Below are positions 1-7,906 of a DNA stretch of 64,000 nt, one piece after another (position 1 is the first letter of the stretch; every line of letters begins with the position of its first letter). The DNA is from JAIQFL01 sp035501495 (GTDB taxonomy: Bacteria > Acidobacteriota > Terriglobia > Bryobacterales > Bryobacteraceae). The notes under the pieces were generated by a model, which saw only the letters and a list, made by a program, of their open reading frames with translations, searched no databases and was not told the origin of the DNA. The stretch covers positions 136,541 to 200,540 of the forward strand of contig DATJWB010000273.1 of assembly GCA_035501495.1 (NCBI GenBank). The letters run 5' to 3'. The position numbers and the translations under genes were made by a program.

Positions 1-1
1 G

Positions 2-928
2 CTGGGAGCGGTGGGCGCCGGCATAGCAGGCTCCGGCGTCTGGCTGAGCAGGCGCAGCACACACCCCGCCGAACCCGCCGTCCTCACGATGCGCTCCAAC
101 TTCGAGATTCCAGCGGACTCGAGCTTACCGGTGATGGCGGTCGTCCAAGGAGACGACCCGGCGATCCTCGCCCGCCGCGCCATCCAGGAACTGGGGGGAA
201 TCCGGAGATTTGTCTCCCGTGGCGACGTGGTGGTCGTTAAGCCCAACGCCGCCTGGGACCGTCTTCCCGAACAGGCCGCCAATTCCAATCCCTGGGTGGT
301 AGGCGAAGTCTGCCGGCTCTGCCTGGAGGCCGGCGCCCGGCGCGTCATCGTTACCGATGTAACCATCAACGAAGCGCAACATTGCTTCGCCCGCAGCGGC
401 ATTACTGCCGCGGTTCGCGCCTCTGGCGCGGAAGTCGTCTACCCGCACGAGCGTCTGTTCCGTGAAGTCGATTTGCACGGGCAGGTACTCGACGTTTGGC
501 CTGTTCTGGAGCCCTTCCTCCGCGCTGACAAGATGATCAACATTCCGATTGCCAAGCACCACAGCCTGACCGGCGCCAGCCTGGGCATGAAGAACTGGTA
601 CGGCATTCTGGGCGGCGCCCGCCAGCGCTTGCACCAGCGTATTCACGAAAGCGTGGCCGACCTCGCCGATTTCATGCGTCCCACCCTGACGCTGATCGAC
701 GCTTTCCGCGTGCTGATGCGCAACGGGCCTGGAGGAGGAAATCCGGAGGATGCGGTCTTGAAGAGAACCTTGCTCGCCGGAACCGATCCCGTAGCCCTGG
801 ACGCTTACGCCGCCAAAGCCTACTGGGATCTGGACTGGCACACGCTCGCGTATCTGGAATCAGCCGCTGCCCGGGGGCTGGGGACATATCATTTCGAGGC
901 TGTCTCCACGCATTTTGTGACGCTCTGA
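2..928 (+). CDS. DUF362 domain protein, 5' end outside window
   Basis: The frame is open from the first bases, and the visible N-terminus is a Gly/Ala-rich hydrophobic stretch, so the true start and probably a Tat signal lie upstream. The body is a DUF362 domain: KPNAAWD near residue 80, a Rossmann-like GARRVIVTDVTINEA segment, and the diagnostic NIPIAKHHSLTGASLGMKN block near residue 180. DUF362 proteins have no settled reaction and are often secreted in acidobacteria. The last third contains the usual TLLAGTDPVALDAYAAK motif, so the C-terminus is complete. It is followed after about 30 bp by a convergent response-regulator gene. A second DUF362 protein lies at 9445-10677. The family call is firm; the function is unknown. 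Confidence 0.85.
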   Translation: MGAVGAGIAGSGVWLSRRSTHPAEPAVLTMRSNFEIPADSSLPVMAVVQGDDPAILARRAIQELGGIRRFVSRGDVVVVKPNAAWDRLPEQAANSNPWVVGEVCRLCLEAGARRVIVTDVTINEAQHCFARSGITAAVRASGAEVVYPHERLFREVDLHGQVLDVWPVLEPFLRADKMINIPIAKHHSLTGASLGMKNWYGILGGARQRLHQRIHESVADLADFMRPTLTLIDAFRVLMRNGPGGGNPEDAVLKRTLLAGTDPVALDAYAAKAYWDLDWHTLAYLESAAARGLGTYHFEAVSTHFVTL

Positions 929-959
929 CGATGCTCTTTTTGACGGGTGATGCCACACC

Positions 960-1670
960 TTACCCGACGATTGCGGCGAACCGGTCGTGGGACGCACTCT
1001 GGCGCGGAGGGATCGACGGAGCCCGGTCCTCGCGGTCTTCCAGCACGTACCCCATGCCGCGGACTGTATGAATCAGATTCCTGGGGAAGGGATCGTCCAC
1101 TTTGGACCGCAGACGCCGGATGTGCACGTCCACGAAGTTGGTGTTGGTGTCGAAGTTGATTTCCCAAACCTGGTCGGCGATAAAAGCCCGCGACAGAACT
1201 TCGCCGCATCTGCGCATCAGCAGGGACAGGAGGAGAAATTCCTTCGGCGTCAGTTCGAGGCGGGTACCATCCCGGGAGGCGCGGTGCCGTAGCAGGTCCA
1301 GATCGAGGCCCGCGACCCGGAGAGTCACCTCCTCGGAGGTCGTCCGCGGGTTGAGAAGAGATCGCACACGGGCCAGGAATTCGGCGAAGGTGAACGGCTT
1401 GTACAGGCAGTCTCCCGGCCCCGGAGGCCGCTCAGCGGAGTTCTTCCGGCCCGCAAGGAACAGTATCGGCTGGCGCCCATTGGCCGGGATCTTGCAGGAA
1501 CCAGGGCCGCCCACGTCCAGATCCCGCACGATCAGGTCGTAGCCGGAGTAGGAAGGACCGTCTCCTGTCTCCTCGTGGCCCACCACATCGACCGCGTAAC
1601 CGCTCTCAGAAAGACCCTTCCGCAGGTAATCAGCCGTGCCAGAATCGTCTTCTACCAGCAGAATCTTCAC
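960..1670 (-). CDS. OmpR/PhoB-type response regulator with shortened receiver
   Basis: A 236-residue protein starting at GTG 1670, chosen because GGAGGTG lies 5 nt upstream and the product then begins directly with VKILLVEDD. The receiver keeps the acidic pair (EDD), a phospho-acceptor-like Asp (YDLIVRD) and the Lys-Pro-Phe motif (LYKPF). The segments between beta3/beta4 and before KPF are clearly shorter than in normal receivers, and the usual Thr/Ser is Ala (FLAGR). Residues about 115-215 are a canonical winged helix (ELTPKEFLLL, VHIRRLRSKVD, VRGMGYVL). No histidine kinase is adjacent, so it is an orphan. It probably regulates the divergent gene at 1880 and/or itself, since TTGACAA-like repeats fill the space between them. 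Confidence 0.9.
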   Translation of the reverse strand: MKILLVEDDSGTADYLRKGLSESGYAVDVVGHEETGDGPSYSGYDLIVRDLDVGGPGSCKIPANGRQPILFLAGRKNSAERPPGPGDCLYKPFTFAEFLARVRSLLNPRTTSEEVTLRVAGLDLDLLRHRASRDGTRLELTPKEFLLLSLLMRRCGEVLSRAFIADQVWEINFDTNTNFVDVHIRRLRSKVDDPFPRNLIHTVRGMGYVLEDREDRAPSIPPRQSASHDRFAAIVG

Positions 1671-1726
1671 ATTCCACCTCCGGAATACCTCGCGCTTTGG
1701 GCCTAGCGTGGCTCCAGCCCGTCCCC

Positions 1727-1794
1727 TTGTCAAGGTTAAGGTTGTCAATCACGCGCCTACCCCGGTTGACACCCGTTGGATTCCTTGACAATAT
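1727..1794. promoter_or_regulatory. divergent regulatory region with TTGACAA repeats and a promoter for the 1880 gene
   Basis: On the + strand TTGACA (1766-1771), a 17-nt spacer and CAATAT (1789-1794) form a credible sigma70 promoter with a start near 1801. TTGTCAA occurs at 1727-1733 and 1742-1748 (spacing 15) and TTGACAA at 1785-1791. CCTTGTCAAGG around 1725-1735 is a perfect odd palindrome. Tandem repeats between divergent genes, one of them an OmpR-type regulator, suggest the regulator's own binding sites; this is inference. Confidence 0.5.
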
Positions 1795-1879
1795 GTAGGT
1801 CAAAAAGACGGGGGTTCGTGCTCCGTTAATAACGGCGTTAATTGGCCCGTTGCGGCTCAAACAACCGGGGAGGACGGGC

Positions 1880-3004
1880 ATGTCGCTTGAAGACCAGCGG
1901 GGAGAAGTGCAGCGGATCCTGTGCGCTCCCCAGTTCCGGAAAGCGCCCAAGCTGCGGCGCTTTCTCCAGTTGATTTGCGACCTCCAGTTTCAGGGGCGTT
2001 CCGGCGAGATCAACGAATACCTGATCGCCACCGAAGCATTCGACAAAGGCCCCGACTTCAACCCTGCAGAGGATTCGCTGGTGCGTGTCCAGGCCAGGGA
2101 GTTGCGCCGAAGACTTCACGAGTATTACCAAAACGAGGGCAAGTCCAGCCGCTTTATTCTCGATGTTCCTCCGGGGGCCTACCAGCCGGTCTTTACCTCG
2201 GCCGCAACCGAAGGAGAGACGCCCCCGAAAACCAGGCCGGCAGCGTTGCGCGCCGCGTGGCTGATCCTTGCCGGAACCGTGTTGGCCTGCGCGGCTCTGC
2301 TGGTGGCGGCCGACCATGAACGCAGGCTGCTGATCCGCAGCACCGCGATGGCGGCCAACGTGGGTCACTCATCTCCGACTCCATCGATCGCCGGTCTGTG
2401 GAGCCGTTTTTTCGATTCGGAAGTGCCCACGCTGCTGGTGGTGAGCAGCCCGGAGGTTGACGAATGCGGCGACCGCAAAACCGGCGTCGATGGCTGCACC
2501 GAGGAGGAGTATACGGGCATGGGCGAGGCTGTGGCCATACACCTCATCACGTCTCTCTTCCGGTCATCCAGGCAGACAGTCCTTGTCAAACCGAGCCGCA
2601 TTGTGACAGCCGATGATGTCAAACGGTACAACCTGGTTCTGTTAGGCGGAAAGTCGGTGAACATGTGGACCCGCCGGCTGGGCGAAGGCCTCAGCCTGAG
2701 CGAGCCCAACCAGCCGCCGGGGTTCGAGACCGTGCTCGACAAACGAAGCGGACGCGTGACCAGGGACCGCGCCATCGTTGCCTTGCGTCACCACCCCGAT
2801 ACCGGCCGCTGGGCCCTGTTCCTTTGGGGCCACCACAGCCAGGGAACTCATGCCGCTGCCGAAGCCGCTACCGACGAGCTTCTCCTGGCCCACCTCAACT
2901 GGCCATCCGCGCCCTTTCCGGACAACTTCCACGTATTGGTCAGCGTCGACATCCACGATGGCATCCCGGAGCGGCCGATTCCGCTCGCCCTGCGGATTCC
3001 ATAG
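1880..3004 (+). CDS. single-span membrane protein with acidobacterial N-terminal helical domain
   Basis: A 374-residue protein starting at ATG 1880, with GGGGAGGA 6 nt upstream; an in-frame TTG 30 bp earlier has no comparable site. Residues 1-100 form a charged helical domain (RKAPKLRRFLQLICD, EINEYLIATEAF, EDSLVRVQARELRRRLHEYY, FILDVPPGAYQPVF) that recurs in many acidobacterial paralogues, often before a membrane span. Residues about 122-143 are one hydrophobic helix. The remaining 230 residues are extracytoplasmic and unassigned (WSRFFDSEVPTLLVVSSPEVDECG). The architecture resembles ToxR/CadC-like one-component sensors, but the helical domain is not a recognised wHTH, so a regulatory role is only a suggestion. 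It converges on the isomerase gene, with one base between the stop codons. Confidence 0.6.
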   Translation: MSLEDQRGEVQRILCAPQFRKAPKLRRFLQLICDLQFQGRSGEINEYLIATEAFDKGPDFNPAEDSLVRVQARELRRRLHEYYQNEGKSSRFILDVPPGAYQPVFTSAATEGETPPKTRPAALRAAWLILAGTVLACAALLVAADHERRLLIRSTAMAANVGHSSPTPSIAGLWSRFFDSEVPTLLVVSSPEVDECGDRKTGVDGCTEEEYTGMGEAVAIHLITSLFRSSRQTVLVKPSRIVTADDVKRYNLVLLGGKSVNMWTRRLGEGLSLSEPNQPPGFETVLDKRSGRVTRDRAIVALRHHPDTGRWALFLWGHHSQGTHAAAEAATDELLLAHLNWPSAPFPDNFHVLVSVDIHDGIPERPIPLALRIP

Positions 3005-3005
3005 C

Positions 3006-3911
3006 TCAGACGTTCAGCGTTTTCAGATATTCGGCGCTCTGTACCGTGAGTTCCCAGCTCTGCTCGATGAAGTAGTTCTTCACCCCGCCCGTCTTGGCCG
3101 CGGCAAATATTTTTGCCCAATCGAGGCTGTCCTTGCCGACTGCCAGGGCGGGGGGCCGGCTACCGCGCGCGCCCCGTCCGCCCTGTCCCGAGCCTGGGGC
3201 GGGCGCGTTCACGTCCACGCCCTGCAGATGCATCGACAGGAACCGCCCCGGGTACTTTGTGAAGTACATCACCGGGTCGCCCACGGCGGGCATGGCCGAC
3301 ATCTGGAACTGCATCTTCACCAGCTTCGGATCGAGCAGTTCCAGCAGCACCTGGTAGGTCACGCGGCCGTCGACCTTGGACATCTCGAATCGCTCGTCAT
3401 GCAGGAACTGCTGCAGGCCGGCTCTGGCCGCCGTTTCGCCGATCTTGTTGTATTCGTCGGCCGCCCGCTTCACCTCGTCCATGGTGGTAACACCGTTCTC
3501 GACGTGGCCGTTCAGGCTCGCCGTCCCCATCTGGGTCATGCCGATGTCGTGAGCCCAGGCAATCGCCTGCTGCTGGCGGGTCCGCAACTCTCCCAATTCG
3601 AAGTGCGCGCTCGGGCACTTCATTCCCGCATCCTCCAGGATCTTGCGGGTCTGCTTCCCGTCTGAAAGGCTCGCGAATTCGGCGTACCCGGGTGAGCACA
3701 ACTCCAGGTTCCGGATCCCCAGAGCCACCAGGTCAGCGCACAATTTGGCGAAGTCACCGTCCTTGATGCGTTGGCGATGCGGGTAGGTCTGGCTGCCAAT
3801 CGGCAGCCCGAGGGGGCTGGCCCGAAGCGCGGCAGCGCCTGATAGCACGGCGGCCGCCGCAGCGCTCGTCGCGGATGTCTTCATAAAAGCTCGTCTCGAG
3901 ATTACAGGCAT
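3006..3911 (-). CDS. Tat-exported sugar phosphate isomerase/epimerase-like TIM-barrel protein
   Basis: A 301-residue protein starting at ATG 3911, with AGGAGA 5 nt upstream overlapping the end of the preceding gene. The N-terminus is a twin-arginine signal (SRRAFMKTSATS, then Ala-rich). The body matches the xylose-isomerase-like (AP endonuclease 2) TIM-barrel family: PIGSQTYPHR, LVALGIRNLELCSPGY, CPSAHFELGEL. Relatives act on keto-sugars or inositols. Export, and a place 9 bp behind a Tat-exported Gfo/Idh/MocA oxidoreductase, suggest it processes an oxidised sugar in the periplasm. It is the last gene of the leftward unit that starts with the glycosidase at 7706. The exact substrate cannot be read from sequence. 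Confidence 0.85.
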   Translation of the reverse strand: MPVISRRAFMKTSATSAAAAAVLSGAAALRASPLGLPIGSQTYPHRQRIKDGDFAKLCADLVALGIRNLELCSPGYAEFASLSDGKQTRKILEDAGMKCPSAHFELGELRTRQQQAIAWAHDIGMTQMGTASLNGHVENGVTTMDEVKRAADEYNKIGETAARAGLQQFLHDERFEMSKVDGRVTYQVLLELLDPKLVKMQFQMSAMPAVGDPVMYFTKYPGRFLSMHLQGVDVNAPAPGSGQGGRGARGSRPPALAVGKDSLDWAKIFAAAKTGGVKNYFIEQSWELTVQSAEYLKTLNV

Positions 3912-3920
3912 TTCAGTCTC

Positions 3921-5465
3921 CTAGGCGCTCGTCAATTGCCACCCGTCGCGATACTCGCGCGTGAGGTATTGGTTGGCGTCGGTGGCGTTGGTGAACTTCA
4001 TCGCCTCCTGATCCCAAAGCAACGCGGGCGCGCAATGGTTTTCGTTGAAGATCTTGCGGCTGTAGCGGATCGCCGTACCGGCCAGCGCGATGGCTTCGGA
4101 GCAGTTCGCCGCATTCAGGAAATTGCCGGCCGAGGCCGCGCCACCCTTGAAGGCCGCCACCCACTCCGTGTCGGCACCACCGCCGCCGCGCCCGCCTCGC
4201 CGGGACTGAGGCTCAGGGAGGCCTTTGGCCGTCCGATACTCTTGCATCTTCTTCGCCGGAATCAGGTCGTTGTTCAGAATCATCCCCTTGTCGCCTACAA
4301 ACAAGGATCCCGTTGCGGGGATCGACTTGCCGTCTTCGAGCAACTCGTCCGGCGTAAAGGGCCGCATCCCGCCGTCATACCAATAGAGCTTCAGCGCGGG
4401 CCATTGTCCGTGCTGCCGGAATTTGAAGCACACCCGGTTGGCGTACGGGAACGCGAAGTCGTTCATCTTGACCGTGCTCACCTGGTCGTTGATTTCGCAA
4501 CTGGAGCTGGACTGGGCCTCCACGCTGTACGGCACCGGCAGATCGAGTGCCATAAAGATGGGCCACAAGCTGTAGTTGCCCATGTCGGCGATGCTGCCGC
4601 CTCCAAAGTCGTACCACCCGCGAAATACGGCGTGCGTGTAGCTCGGATGATACGGCCGGTCGCGCTCCGGACCCAACCACAGGTCCCAATCGAAATTGGG
4701 CGGGACGGGAGGCCTCTCCGCCGGAAGCGCCAGTTGCTGCGGCCAGAACGGCCGGTCCGTCCAGTTGTGCACTTCTTTCAGGTTGCCGATGGCGCCGTCC
4801 AGGATCATCTGGCGCACAGCCGTCAGCGGAGCACGCCACGCCAAAAGGTGGGTCGCGACACCCGTCTTACGCGCCGTCTCCACCAGCATCCGCACCTCGG
4901 CCACGCGGTTCGAGAGCGGCTTGTGCATGAGCACGTGCTTGTGGCGCTTCATGGCGGCAATGGAGATGGTCGCGTGCAGATGATCGGGCGTCATCACTTT
5001 CACCGAATCGAGGTCTTTCTCTTTTTCCAGAAGCTCCCGGAAGTCGGCGTAGCTGGCGACGCCCTTGAAGTTGTCGGCGGCCCGCTTTTTCGCGTAGTAG
5101 ATCTCGATGATTTCCTTCGCCATATCCCGGCCGGCACGGATGCCCGTGACTCCCGCGCCCCAGTTCGGGTCTTCCAGCGTCCGGCGCACGCTGTCCCGAA
5201 TGCCGGTTTTGTCCCAATCGACATAGTTCGTGCCGTCCTTGACGGGATCGCAGACGGCCGTAATCTGCACGTCCGGCGAGGCGATCAGGCGCAGCATCTC
5301 GCGCGTGCCCTGTGTGCCGCATCCAATGTAAGCCAGAGTAATCTTGTCGCTGGGCGGTACATAGCCAGGGCCGCCCAGCACGTGTCTCGGAACCAGGGTG
5401 AGCGCGAGGCCGGCAGCCGCGGGGGCCATAAACTCGCGCCGGTTGATATCGTCTTTGAGGGCCAT
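3921..5465 (-). CDS. Gfo/Idh/MocA family oxidoreductase, Tat signal
   Basis: A 514-residue protein starting at ATG 5465 with AAGGAGA 5 nt upstream. It begins with a Tat signal (INRREFMAPAAAGLALTL), then a Rossmann NAD(P) site (LAYIGCGTQG), the family Lys-Pro motif (VLMHKPLSNRV, about residue 190) and a C-terminal alpha/beta domain. Exported members of this family keep a tightly bound cofactor and oxidise sugars or glycosides, commonly at C3. There is no stop codon between the upstream glycosidase frame and this ATG, so the two are formally one open frame (see findings). The internal Shine-Dalgarno site and the mid-protein Tat signal argue for separate translation. The isomerase at 3911 follows directly. 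Confidence 0.88.
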   Translation of the reverse strand: MALKDDINRREFMAPAAAGLALTLVPRHVLGGPGYVPPSDKITLAYIGCGTQGTREMLRLIASPDVQITAVCDPVKDGTNYVDWDKTGIRDSVRRTLEDPNWGAGVTGIRAGRDMAKEIIEIYYAKKRAADNFKGVASYADFRELLEKEKDLDSVKVMTPDHLHATISIAAMKRHKHVLMHKPLSNRVAEVRMLVETARKTGVATHLLAWRAPLTAVRQMILDGAIGNLKEVHNWTDRPFWPQQLALPAERPPVPPNFDWDLWLGPERDRPYHPSYTHAVFRGWYDFGGGSIADMGNYSLWPIFMALDLPVPYSVEAQSSSSCEINDQVSTVKMNDFAFPYANRVCFKFRQHGQWPALKLYWYDGGMRPFTPDELLEDGKSIPATGSLFVGDKGMILNNDLIPAKKMQEYRTAKGLPEPQSRRGGRGGGGADTEWVAAFKGGAASAGNFLNAANCSEAIALAGTAIRYSRKIFNENHCAPALLWDQEAMKFTNATDANQYLTREYRDGWQLTSA

Positions 5466-7706
5466 TGGTTCTCCTTTCCAGTTTCCCGGAGCTTCACGCC
5501 AAAGCGTGCCGCGGAGCACGACGATGGAGGCTTTCGGAAGTTCGTAGAGTGTATCCGTTCCGTTCGCTGTGACTACCGACCTGGAGGGCGGACCATCCGG
5601 ATCGGGATGGCCTCGCAAGGCCGCCCGGCCGCGGCCCCCGCGTCCGGCGGAGGGAACCTCGCCAGGAGGCGCCGGGTCGGGGTGCCACTGGTATTCGGCC
5701 GCTCCAAAATCCACCCGCTCCACCCTCCCCGAGAAGGAACGGCTGCGGCTCGAGTCTTCCGCGAACGACACCTTTACGGAGTGCGCTTGATCCGGATCCT
5801 TGTTGATCAGCATGACCGACCATTGGCCGTCCGGCCGCTCCAGGGCGTAAGCCGTCACCAGAAGATTCCCGCTCTGGTCCTTTACGTCGCTCGAGACCCG
5901 GAACAGCTTGTGCACGGCATCCACCGGCTGCGCCCATTCCCTGGTAATCACCTGCGTCGCCAGATACTGCGGCGGATAGTACCTGGCGTGGTTGCTGTCG
6001 TCGATTGGCAGGAAACCGCCCCCGCCTCCTCCGCCGCCGGAAGCGATGTAGTGGAAGTAGTATGTGCCGGCGGCCCCCGCGCTCATCATCGAACCGACAT
6101 AGTCGGCAAGCCACAGAGCGCTCTTGACGGTCCCCTGTCCGCCTTCGCCAAGGTCGTTGCCCTCGGTCATGAAGAACGGAATGCCGGGCGGAAGCCCGTT
6201 GTCCTTCCAGGCCTGGACCACGTGATTGACGTAGGCCGGCTCCCAGTACAGCGAACCCCAGTCCGCGCACCTGCGGTTACCCTGACACGGGTAATGCTCG
6301 AACGAGAAAAACTGGAATTCCGCCAGGCGGTCCCGCGCTTTCAGGTAATCGACAAATCGCCCCAGAAACGAAACCCGGCCATTGCCATCCGCCCACGAAT
6401 CCACGTCGCCCGGAGTGCCTTCAAATGCCGGCCCGCCGAGCGGCGCCTCCGGTACCAGCTTGTGGATGGCTTTCGCGAACTGAATGTAGAGGGTCGCGTA
6501 ATCTTCCGGAAGCACGCGCTGGCCATCCGCCTCTTCGCCCATCTCGATCCAGGAGATTGGGTACTTCCGCTTGTAGAGATACGCGATCTCGTTGGCCGCG
6601 TCCTCCGGAATCGTGTAGAGAATGGCCACCGGGATCATCGCCGGAAGCCCGCGCGTCACGCCGCAGTTGAAGAAGAAGTCCAGCCCGATCTGGTCGCCCC
6701 TTCCGTAATCGAGGTCGGACGCCGCGTGCCAGGGATCCACAGAAGAAGGCCAGGTAATCGTCTGCTGCCGGCTGGGAACGTGCTTGACGATGTCGTGGAA
6801 TTCCCCGCCATCGGAGATCGTTCCGATGTACAACTCTTGAATGGCATATCCCACGCAGTTGCGCTTGTCCTGCGCCCCGTGGCTATCGCAGGTGTTGGAC
6901 GATTCGGTCATCCAGATGCGCAAATACCGAACGGGGATCTTCCAGCTCACCAGCTTCAACGTGGGTGTGCCGCCCTTCCCGTTGGTGATGGTCCCCAGGG
7001 GAAAGGTCTGCCAGGCGCCCTTGTTGATCCCGTCATAGAACGGCTCCTGCTCGCCCGTCCAGAACTGCACGTAGTAGCGCTTCGCATAAGGGTCGGCCCA
7101 GGCGATGCGCATCGCATTGACGTCCACCTTCGCGCCCAGATCGATCATCACCCATTGCGGGTGCAGCGAGTCATCGTCGCCCGTGTACGCTTTGGTCAGG
7201 TAGGGATTGCTCTTCCAGTAGGAATTCGGATCGCCATCGGTCAGGCGCGACCAGCCGTTGCCGTCCCCCAGGGTGGCGCCGCGATGCGGCAGCGGATAGG
7301 CCCACGAATGCAGGATCTTCTCGCTGGCCGGCTCGGCGCTGCCGGTGAAGTAGCCCTCCAGTTTCGCCGCGTTGCTCCACGTTCCGCGCGGATTCCAGTG
7401 CCATGCCTCGATCATCAGTTCGGTGTTCTGCCGGTAGGTTACGGTTCCCCATCCGGCCCCGAGCATTTCCTTGAGGACAGGGTCCGTGAGGAGCCGCTCG
7501 GTGTGCTTCTCGTTCTCTTCTTTCGTGGCTCCGCCGCGCAGCCGGTCGATGGCGCCGCCCAGTGCCCGCGGAGGACTGAAGGAGTTGAGCACGTGCGACG
7601 GCGCGGCGTCCACCACGAGATGCTGCCCTCGTGCGGCGGCCGCCGTCCAAAGGCAGATGCTGGCGGCAACCATCCAACCTGCGTGCCGCCTGGTACCCGG
7701 TGACAT
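5466..7706 (-). CDS. secreted glycosidase with discoidin domain, clan GH-A-like barrel; no own stop codon
   Basis: Starts at ATG 7706, with GAGGAGG 5 nt upstream, and opens with a signal peptide (GWMVAASICLWTAAAARGQ). Residues about 145-265 form an F5/8-type-C (discoidin) carbohydrate-binding domain (RLTDGDPNSYWKS, WVMIDLGAKVDV, VRYLRIWM). A TIM-barrel catalytic region follows, with an acid/base-like Glu near 387 (ISWIEMGEEADG) and a nucleophile-like Glu near 514 (PFFMTEGNDLG). A C-terminal beta-sandwich ends at LPKASIVVLRGTL, where such proteins normally stop. Here the frame runs on through the next gene's RBS into its ATG. The GH family number is not assigned. It heads the leftward unit and has an upstream operator at 7794-7809. 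Confidence 0.75.
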
Positions 7707-7759
7707 GATGGCCTCCTCGCAACCGGCGCTTAGTCGGCTATGGCGCAAATCAGAGCCGA

Positions 7760-7809
7760 ATTATAGCTTATTTAGGGCCGGCGCGGCTGTTAGATTACGA
7801 AACTGTAAT
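7760..7809 (-). promoter_or_regulatory. regulon operator and -10 box of the glycosidase unit
   Basis: ATTACG-AAAC-TGTAAT at 7794-7809 is an inverted repeat with one mismatch. On the minus strand a perfect TATAAT occupies 7765-7760. The operator centre is 36.5 bp upstream of the first base of the -10 box, exactly as at 10715-10730. There is no good -35 box, as expected of an activated promoter. Activator function is inferred. Confidence 0.55.
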
Positions 7810-7857
7810 TTGCAAGCGGATGTCCCGCACCGGGAGAACCCGCGATCCCGACGCTGG

Positions 7858-7886
7858 TTGCTTCGATCCGTAATTTATCAGATAAT
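7858..7886 (+). promoter_or_regulatory. promoter of the 7907 gene
   Basis: TTGCTT (7858-7863), a 17-nt spacer and GATAAT (7881-7886) point to a start near 7893, giving a leader of about 14 nt. The operator at 7794-7809 is centred 79.5 bp upstream of this -10 box, so it may serve both divergent units. Confidence 0.5.
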
Positions 7887-7906
7887 CAAGTCCGGAATTC
7901 CTCCAG

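Noticed and set aside
3936..7703. Open frame of 1255 codons on the + strand opposite the glycosidase and oxidoreductase genes
   Set aside because: It mirrors high-GC codon structure, has no domain or signal, and the opposite strand carries clear families with ribosome-binding sites.
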